Shown: one piece after another, positions 33,301-40,979 of the stretch
Position numbering within the stretch: the stretch's first letter is position 1
How the letters are laid out: each line of letters begins with the position of its first letter
NCBI RefSeq assembly: GCF_000186245.1
Contig: NC_014935.1
Coordinates: 186,001 to 250,000 of the forward strand
Source: Nitratifractor salsuginis DSM 16511
GTDB taxonomy: Bacteria; Campylobacterota; Campylobacteria; Campylobacterales; Sulfurovaceae
DNA length: 64,000 bases
Direction: 5' to 3'
Position numbers and translations under genes: made by a program
The notes under the pieces: generated by a model
The model's input: only the letters and a program-made list of their open reading frames with translations
What the model was told of the DNA's origin: nothing
Databases searched by the model: none

Positions 33301-33306
33301 ATTCGA

Positions 33307-33312
33307 TATAAT
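33307..33312 (+). promoter_or_regulatory. -10 box of leuC
   Basis: TATAAT, 58 bases upstream of the leuC ATG. It lies immediately after the heptad cluster. Confidence 0.5.
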
Positions 33313-33370
33313 CGCGGAAAAATAATTCGTGCCGCCTTCAGAAAAAGCCGCGGCATTTCAAGGATATTTT

Positions 33371-34648
33371 ATGGGACAGACTATTAGCGAAAAGATCTTT
33401 TCCGAACACGCCGGCCGGCCGGTCAAGGCCGGTGAGATCGTCCGTGTCGATATCGATATGGTCATCGGAAACGACATCACCACCCCCATCTCCATCCGCG
33501 CCTTCGAAGAGAGCGGCGCCAAAGAGCTGGCCAATCCCGACGGATTCGCCATCGTGATGGACCACTACATCCCCGCCAAGGATATCGCCAGTGCCAACCA
33601 GGCGAAGATCAGCCGGGATTTCGCCCTCAAACATAACCTCAAATACTTCTTCGATGAGAAGGATATGGGGATCGAGCATGCCCTGCTGCCCGAAAAAGGG
33701 CTGGTGGTCCCCGGCGACGTGATCATCGGTGCCGACAGCCACACCTGTACCCACGGGGCGCTGGGAGCCTTCAGCACCGGAATGGGAAGCACCGACATCA
33801 GCTTCGCCATCATCACCGGGGGCAACTGGTTCAAAGTCCCCGAGACCATCAAAGTGGAGCTGGTGGGCAAGCCCGGTCCCCATATCTACGGCAAGGATAT
33901 CATCCTGGAAGTGATCCGCATCCTGGGTGTCGACGGCGCGCTATACAAGGCTCTGGAGTTCACCGGCGACACGCTGAAATATCTGAGTATGGACGACCGC
34001 TTCAGCATCTGCAATATGGCCATCGAAGCGGGAGCCAAGAACGGCATCATCGCCGTAGACGACATCACCCTGGAGTATCTGGAAGAGCGCAAGAAGGTCA
34101 ATGGCGGCCTGCGTGCCGAGCCTAAAATCCACACCTCCGATCCCGACGCCGAGTATTGCCAGAGCATCACTATCGATGTGGAGAAGCTCTCTCCCGTCAT
34201 CGCCTACCCCTTCCTCCCCAGCAACGGCAAGCCCGTCGAGCAGGCGGTGGCGGACAGGATCAAGATCGATCAGGTGATGATCGGCTCCTGCACCAACGGC
34301 CGCCTGGAAGACCTGCGCATCGCCGCCGAGATCGTCAGGGGCAAGCGGGTCGCCCGCCATACCCGGATGATCGTCACCCCTGCGACCCAGCGGATCTTTA
34401 TGCAGGCGGAGAAAGAGGGGCTCATCGACACCCTCATCGAGGCGGGGGCCGTGGTTTCCAACCCCACCTGCGGTGCCTGCCTGGGCGGTTATATGGGGAT
34501 CCTGGGTGACGGAGAGAAGTGTGTGAGCACCACCAACCGCAACTTTGTGGGCCGGATGGGTGCGCGCACCAGCGAAATTTACCTGGCCAACTCCGCTGTG
34601 GCCGCCGCCAGTGCCATCGAAGGGTATATCACCGATCCCAGAGCCTGA
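33371..34648 (+). CDS. leuC: 3-isopropylmalate dehydratase large subunit
   Basis: A 425-residue aconitase-family enzyme of leucine synthesis. It has DSHTCTHGALGAF, GSCTNGRLEDLR and NPTCGACLGGYMG, which together supply the three 4Fe-4S cysteines. The ATG at 33371 has AAGGA seven bases upstream; the longer frame from a GTG at 33329 adds non-conserved residues. leuD is not adjacent. Homoaconitase-like use cannot be excluded, but LeuC is most likely. Confidence 0.92.
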   Translation: MGQTISEKIFSEHAGRPVKAGEIVRVDIDMVIGNDITTPISIRAFEESGAKELANPDGFAIVMDHYIPAKDIASANQAKISRDFALKHNLKYFFDEKDMGIEHALLPEKGLVVPGDVIIGADSHTCTHGALGAFSTGMGSTDISFAIITGGNWFKVPETIKVELVGKPGPHIYGKDIILEVIRILGVDGALYKALEFTGDTLKYLSMDDRFSICNMAIEAGAKNGIIAVDDITLEYLEERKKVNGGLRAEPKIHTSDPDAEYCQSITIDVEKLSPVIAYPFLPSNGKPVEQAVADRIKIDQVMIGSCTNGRLEDLRIAAEIVRGKRVARHTRMIVTPATQRIFMQAEKEGLIDTLIEAGAVVSNPTCGACLGGYMGILGDGEKCVSTTNRNFVGRMGARTSEIYLANSAVAAASAIEGYITDPRA

Positions 34649-34724
34649 GCAAAAAGCCACATCGGTGATCTTTTGGCGGCGATTTCGGCGGTAATTCGCT
34701 AAAGACTCTTTTCAAAGGCGTGTA

Positions 34725-36023
34725 ATGCCTGAACACTCCTTCACCCCCTTTCCCTTTGCCGACGTTTATCACGAGAAGACCGAGCACAGTTGGCTTTCGG
34801 TCCGCAAGCCGGGCCACAGCATGGACTGGTCCACCCAGCCCTCCCCCTATAAGCGCTATTCTTCGGAGCTGCTTCGCGTTTCTTTGACGGAGGATAATCC
34901 GCTCAAACGTTTTCTCTACCGTGTTGCCGGGATTACCGCCAAGAAGAGTTATCCCGGGGTGGAGTATTACCTGCGCAGCAACCCAAGCGCTGGAGCTCTC
35001 TATCCCAATGAAGTCTATTTCCAGGCTCGGGGTGTGGAGGATTTTCCCGACGGGATCTATCATCTGGAGGTGGCGAGCTCTTCGGCGGTCTTGCTAGCGG
35101 AGATTGGTCAAGAGGAGGGGCTGGATGCCTATCTGGAGGATCGGCACAGGCGGGAGGGGCTGTTGCTCTGTGTCAGCGGGGTTTACTGGCGCTCTTCGTG
35201 GAAGTATCACGACCGGGCCTTCCGCTATGTTTTGCTGGATGCGGGCCATCTGCTGGGCAGCGCCGAAGCGGCGGCCCAGGTGGAAGGGACGGATTATTCC
35301 ATCCGCTACCGCATCGATCGTGAGGGGCTCAACCAATTTTTCGGTTTTGGGCGGGAGGAGTGGATGCTCTCCTGCTTCGACAAAGCTGCTTTTTCGGAGA
35401 AAACGGTGGAAGCTCCCTTGTTTGCCCTGCGGAGCGTGGACCCCACGGGGACCTTTGAACCCAACGATCTGATCGAGCAGGGCTACCGCGAAACGGACCG
35501 GCTCCAAGGCTGCCAAGAGCAGCGCAGAGTACCAAAGGCTCCTTTTGATCCCGATGTCCTGGCTGAGGCGATCTACCGGCGGCGCTCCATCCGTGCTTTT
35601 ACGGGGACGCCTATTACCCTGGAGGAATTGCACCGAATCCTTGACTGGGCCGAGGCCCCGGTGCCTTCCGACTGTGACGAGAGCCTGCATCTTTATATGG
35701 TGGTCAACAATGTTGAGGGGATGAAGCCCGGCCTTTGGCTGGGCGAAAAGCTGCTTCGGGAGGGGGACCTCTCTGGCAGGGCGGGCTATCTCTGCCTGGA
35801 GCAGACCCTGGGGTGTGAGAGAGCGGTGACTTTTTTCATTACAGGAGAGGGAAATTACCAACCTCTCTATCAAAAGGCGGGGCTGATCGGCCAGCGTCTC
35901 TACCTGGCCGCCGAGGCCCAGGGGATCGGCGCCAGTGGGATCGGGGCCTATTATGATCAAGAAGTTCAGGAGTTTTTGGGGACTAAAGAGAAGGTGCTCT
36001 ACGCCTTTGCCGTCGGGCGGTAG
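34725..36023 (+). CDS. SagB-type tandem nitroreductase-like oxidoreductase
   Basis: A 432-residue protein made of two nitroreductase-like halves. The first (about 15-250) contains YLRSNPSAGALYPNEVYF and DAGHLLGSAEAAA, the SagB signature. The second (about 285-432) has the FMN-binding RRSIRAFTGTPITLEEL and LYLAAEAQGIGASGIGAYYD. SagB dehydrogenases oxidise azolines in peptide natural products, but tandem stand-alone forms occur widely in bacteria without a precursor peptide. No peptide or cyclodehydratase gene is adjacent. Confidence 0.82.
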   Translation: MPEHSFTPFPFADVYHEKTEHSWLSVRKPGHSMDWSTQPSPYKRYSSELLRVSLTEDNPLKRFLYRVAGITAKKSYPGVEYYLRSNPSAGALYPNEVYFQARGVEDFPDGIYHLEVASSSAVLLAEIGQEEGLDAYLEDRHRREGLLLCVSGVYWRSSWKYHDRAFRYVLLDAGHLLGSAEAAAQVEGTDYSIRYRIDREGLNQFFGFGREEWMLSCFDKAAFSEKTVEAPLFALRSVDPTGTFEPNDLIEQGYRETDRLQGCQEQRRVPKAPFDPDVLAEAIYRRRSIRAFTGTPITLEELHRILDWAEAPVPSDCDESLHLYMVVNNVEGMKPGLWLGEKLLREGDLSGRAGYLCLEQTLGCERAVTFFITGEGNYQPLYQKAGLIGQRLYLAAEAQGIGASGIGAYYDQEVQEFLGTKEKVLYAFAVGR

Positions 36024-36062
36024 ATTTCGCTAAGATAGAGGCAGAAGAAGTGGAGGAAAACG

Positions 36063-36623
36063 ATGAACCTAGAAGCGTTGAAACTTTACGAACATCTCCC
36101 CAATTACACTTATGATGATTACAAAAAGTGGGAAGGGGATTGGGAACTAATCGCCGGAGTTCCCTACGCGATGGCTCCCGCTCCTGTCAAACTCCATCAA
36201 AAGTTGGTGGGGATGATTTTCGCACAAATCGAGTCCTCATTGGAAAAATGCTCCGAGTGTGAAGCTTTGATCGATTCGGATTGGAAAATCGACAGCCAAA
36301 CGGTGCTCAAACCTGATGTGGCCCTTGTCTGCGGTGATGAGAACCCCGATTTCATCTCCAAAACTCCCGAGCTGATCTTCGAAGTGCTCAGCCCCTCCAC
36401 CGCCAAGCGGGACGAGGGCTTGAAATTCTCCATCTATGAGCAGGAAGGGGTCAAATATTATGTCCTGGTCTACCCCGACGCTTTGATGGCACGAATTTAT
36501 AAAAATGATAATTTCCGGTTTGTCAAAATGGGGGAATGTGATACGGAGCGCTTCGAATTCAACGATTTGCGCTGCCCCCTCAGCTTCGATTTTGACTTTC
36601 TTTTCAAAAAGTTTCGCCGTTAA
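36063..36623 (+). CDS. Uma2-family (DUF820) PD-(D/E)XK nuclease-like protein
   Basis: A 186-residue protein. It opens with YTYDDYKKWEGDWELIAGVP, has PAPVKLHQKLVGMI, then LKPDVALVC and ELIFEVLSPSTAKRDEGLKF, which supply the PD...ExK-like pattern with Glu-Val in the second strand. Uma2 proteins are widespread in cyanobacteria and scattered elsewhere; activity is mostly unknown. It probably arrived by transfer. Confidence 0.82.
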   Translation: MNLEALKLYEHLPNYTYDDYKKWEGDWELIAGVPYAMAPAPVKLHQKLVGMIFAQIESSLEKCSECEALIDSDWKIDSQTVLKPDVALVCGDENPDFISKTPELIFEVLSPSTAKRDEGLKFSIYEQEGVKYYVLVYPDALMARIYKNDNFRFVKMGECDTERFEFNDLRCPLSFDFDFLFKKFRR

Positions 36624-36686
36624 ATTTAAAGCCGTTCAGTGCTTTCACCCGATAGCTCCGCACGACGCTCAGTTTTTGCCGAAGGT

Positions 36687-36732
36687 AAAGGAGACGGCTA
36701 AAAGGTACCCCTACGGGGTTGAGTGCTCCTTT
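36687..36732. repeat. Nested inverted repeat in the Uma2/frdB gap
   Basis: Outer arms AAAGGAG (36687-36693) and CTCCTTT (36726-36732) enclose an inner hairpin ACCCC-TAC-GGGGT (36707-36719). The 5-3-5 shape matches the GGGCC-GTA-GGCCC hairpins at 37677 and 43263 read on the other strand. It lies between convergent genes. Confidence 0.55.
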
Positions 36733-36791
36733 GTCGCCATCGAGTGAAAGCTTCAATATGTAAGTTGGGGCAATGAAGGTGGATTAATAGT

Positions 36792-37577
36792 TTAGAACCC
36801 TCCGTTAGGATCGAAACCGAAGCCCCCTCCGAAATCGGGGCCGCCGAAGCTCTGCGCCGCGAAGTTGGGATCGTTGTATCCCGCTTTGAGACTCTCTCCA
36901 CGCAGCTGCATAATGTCCCCTTTGGGATCGATGTGCTGGGGGCAGACGGCGGTGCATTCGCCGCAGAGGGTGCAGTCCCAGATGCCGTTCTTTTGGATTT
37001 TTTCCAAAAGCGTTGAGCGTTGAGCGTTGAGCGTTGAGATTTGAGAGGTTGAGCTTTCCTGCCAGCGCGTATCGCTGAGGTGGCGCCAGGCGCGGGTGAG
37101 GGCAAAGGGGCCGAGGAAGTCGGGATTGACGGCGTAGACGGGGCAGGCGGAGTAGCAGCTGTCACAGAGGATGCAGTCGGTCTGGAGGCGGTATTTCGCC
37201 TCTTCCTCCGGAGAAACGGAGTGCTGAGCGTTGAGCGTTGAGCGTTGGGAGAGATGGGGGAGAATGGGTTTGAGGGTTTCCTGGGCTTTGCTTTTGTCTA
37301 CTTTGAGATCCCGCAAAACCGGGTGGTATTGCAAAGGTTCGATGCGGTCGCCGTCTTTTGGAATATAGGAGCAGGCGAGTTTTTCGCGGCCGTTGACCCG
37401 CACGGCGCATGCGCCGCAGACCCCGCTGCGGCATCCCGCCAAGAAGGTCAGCGTGGGGTCGAGCTTGGCTTTGATCTCATAAAGGGCGGAGAGGAGGGTT
37501 GTCACTTTCAAAGAGGCGATATCGAAAACTTCGTCGCGGCTTTGGCCCTCCTGGAATCTCTGAATAGTGAGCTTCAT
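36792..37577 (-). CDS. Succinate dehydrogenase/fumarate reductase iron-sulfur subunit
   Basis: A 261-residue electron-transfer subunit. The 2Fe-2S domain has CRSGVCGACAVRVNGREKLAC. The ferredoxin part has CILCDSCYSACPVY and CTLCGECTAVCPQHIDP, which bind the 4Fe-4S and a third cluster. Two insertions encoded by heptad repeats interrupt it: QRSTLNAQHS (about residues 112-121) and SQISTLNAQRSTL (about 178-190). Both keep the frame and lie between clusters. It follows the flavoprotein gene after a 130-base repeat island. No membrane subunit gene is adjacent. Confidence 0.88.
   Translation of the reverse strand: MKLTIQRFQEGQSRDEVFDIASLKVTTLLSALYEIKAKLDPTLTFLAGCRSGVCGACAVRVNGREKLACSYIPKDGDRIEPLQYHPVLRDLKVDKSKAQETLKPILPHLSQRSTLNAQHSVSPEEEAKYRLQTDCILCDSCYSACPVYAVNPDFLGPFALTRAWRHLSDTRWQESSTSQISTLNAQRSTLLEKIQKNGIWDCTLCGECTAVCPQHIDPKGDIMQLRGESLKAGYNDPNFAAQSFGGPDFGGGFGFDPNGGF
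37010..37060. repeat. Heptad repeats inside the Fe-S subunit gene (copy 1)
   Basis: Four GCGTTGA units plus GATTTGA and GAGGTTGA variants, read in frame on the minus strand as ISTLNAQRSTL. Three heptads equal seven codons, so the frame is kept. Confidence 0.85.
37213..37250. repeat. Heptad repeats inside the Fe-S subunit gene (copy 2)
   Basis: Units TGCTGAG, CGTTGAG, CGTTGAG, CGTTGGG; translated as SQRSTLNAQHS. Same unit as copy 1, 200 bases away. Confidence 0.85.
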
Positions 37578-37589
37578 CGGGCACCCCCT

Positions 37590-37705
37590 GTGGAGGAAAT
37601 GAGGAATGAGGAATGAGGAATGAGGAATTGTGGTATGTGCTGCAAAGCAGCACTTTCTATAAATCTTGCGACTTGAGGGCCGTAGGCCCGTGCTTGCGAC
37701 TTGCG
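37590..37705. repeat. Heptad-repeat island 9 with 7-3-7 and 5-3-5 hairpins
   Basis: GAGGAAT units (37600-37628) precede TGGTAT and the hairpin GTGCTGC-AAA-GCAGCAC (37637-37653). Then ACTTGCG units flank GGGCC-GTA-GGCCC (37677-37689). Its end runs almost to the stop codon of the flavoprotein gene (37710). Confidence 0.85.
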
Positions 37706-37709
37706 GCTT

Positions 37710-39353
37710 CTATGAAACATCAAGTTCTCCTCCTTTCATCCGCACCTGAATATGCCGTTGCCACTTCGGCGACTCTTCCGGAAAGTCGCTGCGGTAATGG
37801 GCGCCCCGGCTCTCCTGGCGTTTTAAGGCTGCTAGGGTGAGGGCCTTGGCCAGGGTGAGGCCGTTTTCATACTCCAGCAGATCCACCAGGGCCTGATTGT
37901 TTTCGATAGAGCGGTCTCCCGGGCCGGTTTCGGGGAGGCGCTCTTTGAGGAGTTCCAGATATGCCAGGGCATCCTCCATCAGCTCCCGGTCCCGCACCAC
38001 GCCCAGGTCGTGGTAGAGGCGTTTGCCCAGGATCTTTTGCTTCTGGTAGAGATTGTAGCGTGCCGGGCGGTTCAGGATCTCCCGGATACGCTTCTGCGCT
38101 GAGGCAATAGCAATTCCGGCATCTGTTTCTCGGGGTTCTTTGGCATCATTGAGGGCGTTGCGGGCGGCCAGGCGGCCGAAGGCGACGATCTCCAGCAGAG
38201 AGTTGCCCCCCAAGCGATTGGCGCCGTGGACCCGGGCGCTGGCGCATTCCCCGGCGGCGTAAACCCCCTCCAGGCCCCTGACTTTGAGCCGCTCATCCAC
38301 GGCGATCCCGCCCATCGTGTAGTGGACGGCGGGCATAACGGGGATGGGCTCTTTGAGCGGATCGATCCCGGCGTGGAGCTGTGCGAGGCGCAGTTCCTGG
38401 GGCATTAGCTCCCTCAGGGTCGCTTCGGGGATGGGTCGCAGGTCGAGATAGACGTGTTTGCCGGAAGCGATCTGCCCGAAGATTGCCCGTGCTACTACAT
38501 CCCTAGAGGCCAGTTCGTCGGTGAAACGCTTCCCGTCTTCTGTAACCAGGATCGCCCCGGCTCCCCGGGCGCTTTCGCTGATGAGCACGGCGCTGGGGGC
38601 CATCGCGGTGGGATGAAACTGCACGAACTCCAGATCTTCGAGCACCCCGCTGGCTCTGAACACCGCCGCCAGGGCATCCCCTGTGGCTCCATAGGCGTCA
38701 GTGGTGTAGCCGTGATAGATCGCTCCATAGCCTCCGGCCGCTAGGAGGGTCGATCGGGCGCGGAGGGCTTGGATCTTCCCGCTGCGGTTGTGGCGGATCA
38801 GTGCACCGGTGATCCGATCCCCCTCCTTTAGCAGTTCCAGCAGATAGGCATCGGGGATGAACTTCACGCCCGCTTCGAGACAGCGGTCGTAGAGGGTTTG
38901 GAGGATCTTGAGCCCGGTGAAATCCTGGGCGAAGCAGGCTCTGGGGTGGGTGGCGCCGCCGAGGCGGCGCTGGGCAATCGTTTTGAGTGAGGAGTGAGGA
39001 GTGAGGAGTGAGGAGTTTTGGTGGGTATCACTTTGTGATACCTCTTTTCTTGAAAAGGGGACGAGTTGGCGATCGAGCCATTCGATGGTCTCCGGACCCG
39101 CTTCGCAGAGGGTGCGGACCATTGCTTCGTCCGCCAGGTCGCGGGCGGATTTGAGGGTATCGGCGATGTGTTCTTCGATGCTGTCGGGCTCAACATTGCC
39201 CAGGGCAGCGTTGATTCCTCCCTGGGCCATAGAGGTTTGGGCCTGGGTGGGCATCGATTTGGTGACGACGGTGACTTTGGCACCGAGGGTGGCCGCCTCC
39301 AGGGCAGCGGAGAGGCCGGCGCCGCCGGAACCGACGATCAATAAATCTCTCAT
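37710..39353 (-). CDS. Succinate dehydrogenase/fumarate reductase flavoprotein subunit
   Basis: A 547-residue FAD enzyme that interconverts succinate and fumarate. FAD-binding GSGGAGLSAALEA is at the N-terminus. Active-site stretches are ARGAGAILVTEDGKRF, HYTMGGIAVDE and HGANRLGGNSLLE. In the position of the His that links FAD covalently in E. coli SdhA (RSHTVSAQGG) it has QAQTSMAQGG. About 20 residues (SQSDTHQNSSLLTPHSSLKT, near 109-128) between the PFSRKE and AQRRLGG motifs are encoded by a heptad repeat plus a 7-3-7 hairpin. The start codon lies in a 13-bp hairpin. No Tat signal is present, so it is cytoplasmic. NadB-like aspartate oxidase is less likely because an Fe-S subunit follows. 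Confidence 0.88.
   Translation of the reverse strand: MRDLLIVGSGGAGLSAALEAATLGAKVTVVTKSMPTQAQTSMAQGGINAALGNVEPDSIEEHIADTLKSARDLADEAMVRTLCEAGPETIEWLDRQLVPFSRKEVSQSDTHQNSSLLTPHSSLKTIAQRRLGGATHPRACFAQDFTGLKILQTLYDRCLEAGVKFIPDAYLLELLKEGDRITGALIRHNRSGKIQALRARSTLLAAGGYGAIYHGYTTDAYGATGDALAAVFRASGVLEDLEFVQFHPTAMAPSAVLISESARGAGAILVTEDGKRFTDELASRDVVARAIFGQIASGKHVYLDLRPIPEATLRELMPQELRLAQLHAGIDPLKEPIPVMPAVHYTMGGIAVDERLKVRGLEGVYAAGECASARVHGANRLGGNSLLEIVAFGRLAARNALNDAKEPRETDAGIAIASAQKRIREILNRPARYNLYQKQKILGKRLYHDLGVVRDRELMEDALAYLELLKERLPETGPGDRSIENNQALVDLLEYENGLTLAKALTLAALKRQESRGAHYRSDFPEESPKWQRHIQVRMKGGELDVS
38985..39042. repeat. Composite repeat inserted inside the flavoprotein gene
   Basis: Four GAGTGAG units (38985-39016) are followed by TTTTGGTGG and the hairpin GGTATCAC-TTT-GTGATACC (39024-39042). 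This is the same order of parts as in the intergenic copies, and it is translated in frame. Confidence 0.88.
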
Positions 39354-39377
39354 GACGTTGTCCTGAGAGATCTATTG
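39339..39377. repeat. 13-bp inverted repeat over the flavoprotein start
   Basis: CAATAAATCTCTC (39339-39351) and GAGAGATCTATTG (39365-39377), one mismatch that would be G-U in the mRNA. The loop carries AGGA and the ATG is at its edge. Confidence 0.82.
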
Positions 39378-39468
39378 AATGAGGAATGAGGAATGAGGAA
39401 TGAGGAATTTTGGTATGCGTTGCTTTGCAATGCTTTATTCTTAACATGTAACACGTAACACGTAGCAC
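39378..39468. repeat. Heptad-repeat island 10 with 7-3-7 hairpin
   Basis: GAATGAG units (39378-39406), TTTTGGTAT, hairpin GCGTTGC-TTT-GCAATGC (39417-39433, one G-U pair), then ATGTAAC/ACGTAAC/ACGTAGC units (39446-39468). It ends at the stop of the dehydrogenase gene. Confidence 0.85.
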
Positions 39469-40398
39469 TCATCCTACAAACTCCTCAATATTTCTTACAA
39501 TCCCTTCCAACAGTCTTTCCCGTGCCTCCAGGCTGGCCCAGGCGATGTGGGGGGTGATGAGGAGGCGTTCGGGGTGAGAGAGATTCAAAAGAGGGGAGTC
39601 TTCGGGGAGGGGCTCTGTTTCGGTGACGTCGAGCCCGGCGTAGAGTTCCCGGCGATTCAGTTCCGCCGCCAGGGCCGCTTCGTCGACAATCCCGCCCCGT
39701 CCCAGGTTCAGCAAAATGGCCCGATCCTTCATCAGAGAGAGTTCTTTAGCCCCGATCAACCCCCGGGTGCGTTCGTTGAGAGGGGCGTGGATGCTGATGA
39801 TATCGCTCTGAGCGAGGAGATCACCCAGCTCCTGGTGGGGATAGTCGCCGGCGTGGGGAATGCCGGAGGTGGCATAGTAACTTACCTGGGCGCCGAAGGC
39901 CGCGGCGATTTTGGCTACTTCCCGGCCGATGGTCCCCAGGCCGATGATCCCCCAGCGCTTGCCTGCGATCTCCAGAAAGGGGCGGTCTAGATGGGTGAAG
40001 AGTCCGCCGCGGCTCCAGGAGCCCTCTTTGACGAAGCGGTCGTAGTAGGCGAGCTGCTCTTCAAGGTAGAGGAGCATCGCAAAAGTGTGCTGGGCGACGC
40101 TGGGGGTAGAGTAGCCCGCGACATTCTTGACGGCAATACCCAGCTCTTCGGCTGCCTGGAGATCTACATTGTTCATCCCCGTGGCGGCGATGCAGATCAG
40201 TTTGAGCCTGGGGGCCTTTACTATCGTTTCCCGATCCAGGACCACTTTGTTGGTGATGACCACTTCCGCATCACGGATCCGTTCTGAAGTCTCTCCGGGA
40301 AGAGTACGGGGATAGACGGTCAGTTTTCCGAAACGCTCTAGGGGAGTGAGGTCAAGATCCTCTCCAAGGGTTTCGGCATCGAGCAATACAAGATTCAT
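39469..40398 (-). CDS. D-2-hydroxyacid dehydrogenase (hydroxypyruvate/glycerate type)
   Basis: A 309-residue NAD-dependent dehydrogenase. The Rossmann motif is IIGLGTIGREVAKIA (about 152-166). The catalytic Arg is in LNLGRGGIVDE, the Glu in DVTETEPLPEDSPL, and the His in LLITPHIAWAS. The early NVAGYSTPSVAQHTFAMLL stretch is typical of HprA-like enzymes. Likely substrates are hydroxypyruvate or glyoxylate, which would fit the GlcD-type oxidase elsewhere, but this cannot be fixed from sequence. Confidence 0.9.
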   Translation of the reverse strand: MNLVLLDAETLGEDLDLTPLERFGKLTVYPRTLPGETSERIRDAEVVITNKVVLDRETIVKAPRLKLICIAATGMNNVDLQAAEELGIAVKNVAGYSTPSVAQHTFAMLLYLEEQLAYYDRFVKEGSWSRGGLFTHLDRPFLEIAGKRWGIIGLGTIGREVAKIAAAFGAQVSYYATSGIPHAGDYPHQELGDLLAQSDIISIHAPLNERTRGLIGAKELSLMKDRAILLNLGRGGIVDEAALAAELNRRELYAGLDVTETEPLPEDSPLLNLSHPERLLITPHIAWASLEARERLLEGIVRNIEEFVG

Positions 40399-40421
40399 TC
40401 AGTGCTCCTTTTAGTCGCTTT

Positions 40422-40566
40422 GAGTAACAAGTAACTAGAAACTAGTAACTAGAGTGGGTGATTTTAGCTGGCTTCTTAACAAGAAGATATTTGAACCGTT
40501 TGAACATTTTTTGTAAAAAATCTGCTATTCCCCATTTTCTTGTTACTAGTTACTAGTTTCTTTCCC
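40422..40566. repeat. Heptad-repeat island 11 (AGTAACT / CTAGTTA units)
   Basis: AGTAACA, AGTAACT, AGAAACT, AGTAACT (40422-40453) and the inverse TTGTTACTAGTTACTAGTTT (40540-40559) flank an 85-base spacer. They are complementary and could form a long stem. Confidence 0.75.
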
Positions 40567-40568
40567 CC

Positions 40569-40979
40569 TCATTCCCCCATCAGTGTCAGCACAATCCTCC
40601 GGCTGCCGGCGTGCTCCCGGTGCTCTAGCAGATAGATCCCCTGCCAGGTGCCGAGGTTGAGGCGGCCATTGGTGACGGGCAGGGTGAGGCTGGAGCCGAT
40701 GAGGATGTTTTTCATATGTGCCGGCATATCGTCGGGGCCCTCCAGGGTGTGGCGAAAACCGCTCCATCCGTCGGGGATCAGGGAGCGAAGGAAGGTCTCC
40801 ACATCCCGGCGCACGTCAGGATCGTAGTTCTCGTTCAGGGCCAGGGAGGCGGAGGTGTGTTGGAGAAAGAGATGGGCGATGCCGGTCTCGATCCCTCTGA
40901 TTTCACTTTGGATAGCTTTGGTAATCAGGTGTACGCCTCTGGGCATAGGGGGTAGGGTGATTGTTCGTTGGAAGGTCAT
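40569..40979 (-). CDS. YjbQ/UPF0047 family protein
   Basis: A 136-residue protein. The family signature is GIAHLFLQHTSASLALNENY, with the conserved His-Thr-Ser-Ala-Ser, followed by DPDVRRDVE, the DDMPAHMKNILIGSSLTLPV motif and GTWQGIYLLEHRE. E. coli YjbQ shows weak thiamine-phosphate synthase activity; the real role is uncertain. It overlaps the VKOR-like gene by four bases. Confidence 0.92.
   Translation of the reverse strand: MTFQRTITLPPMPRGVHLITKAIQSEIRGIETGIAHLFLQHTSASLALNENYDPDVRRDVETFLRSLIPDGWSGFRHTLEGPDDMPAHMKNILIGSSLTLPVTNGRLNLGTWQGIYLLEHREHAGSRRIVLTLMGE

Noticed and set aside
34725-36023. A thiazole/oxazole peptide (TOMM) gene cluster around the SagB-type enzyme
   Set aside because: No precursor peptide, cyclodehydratase or transporter gene is adjacent.
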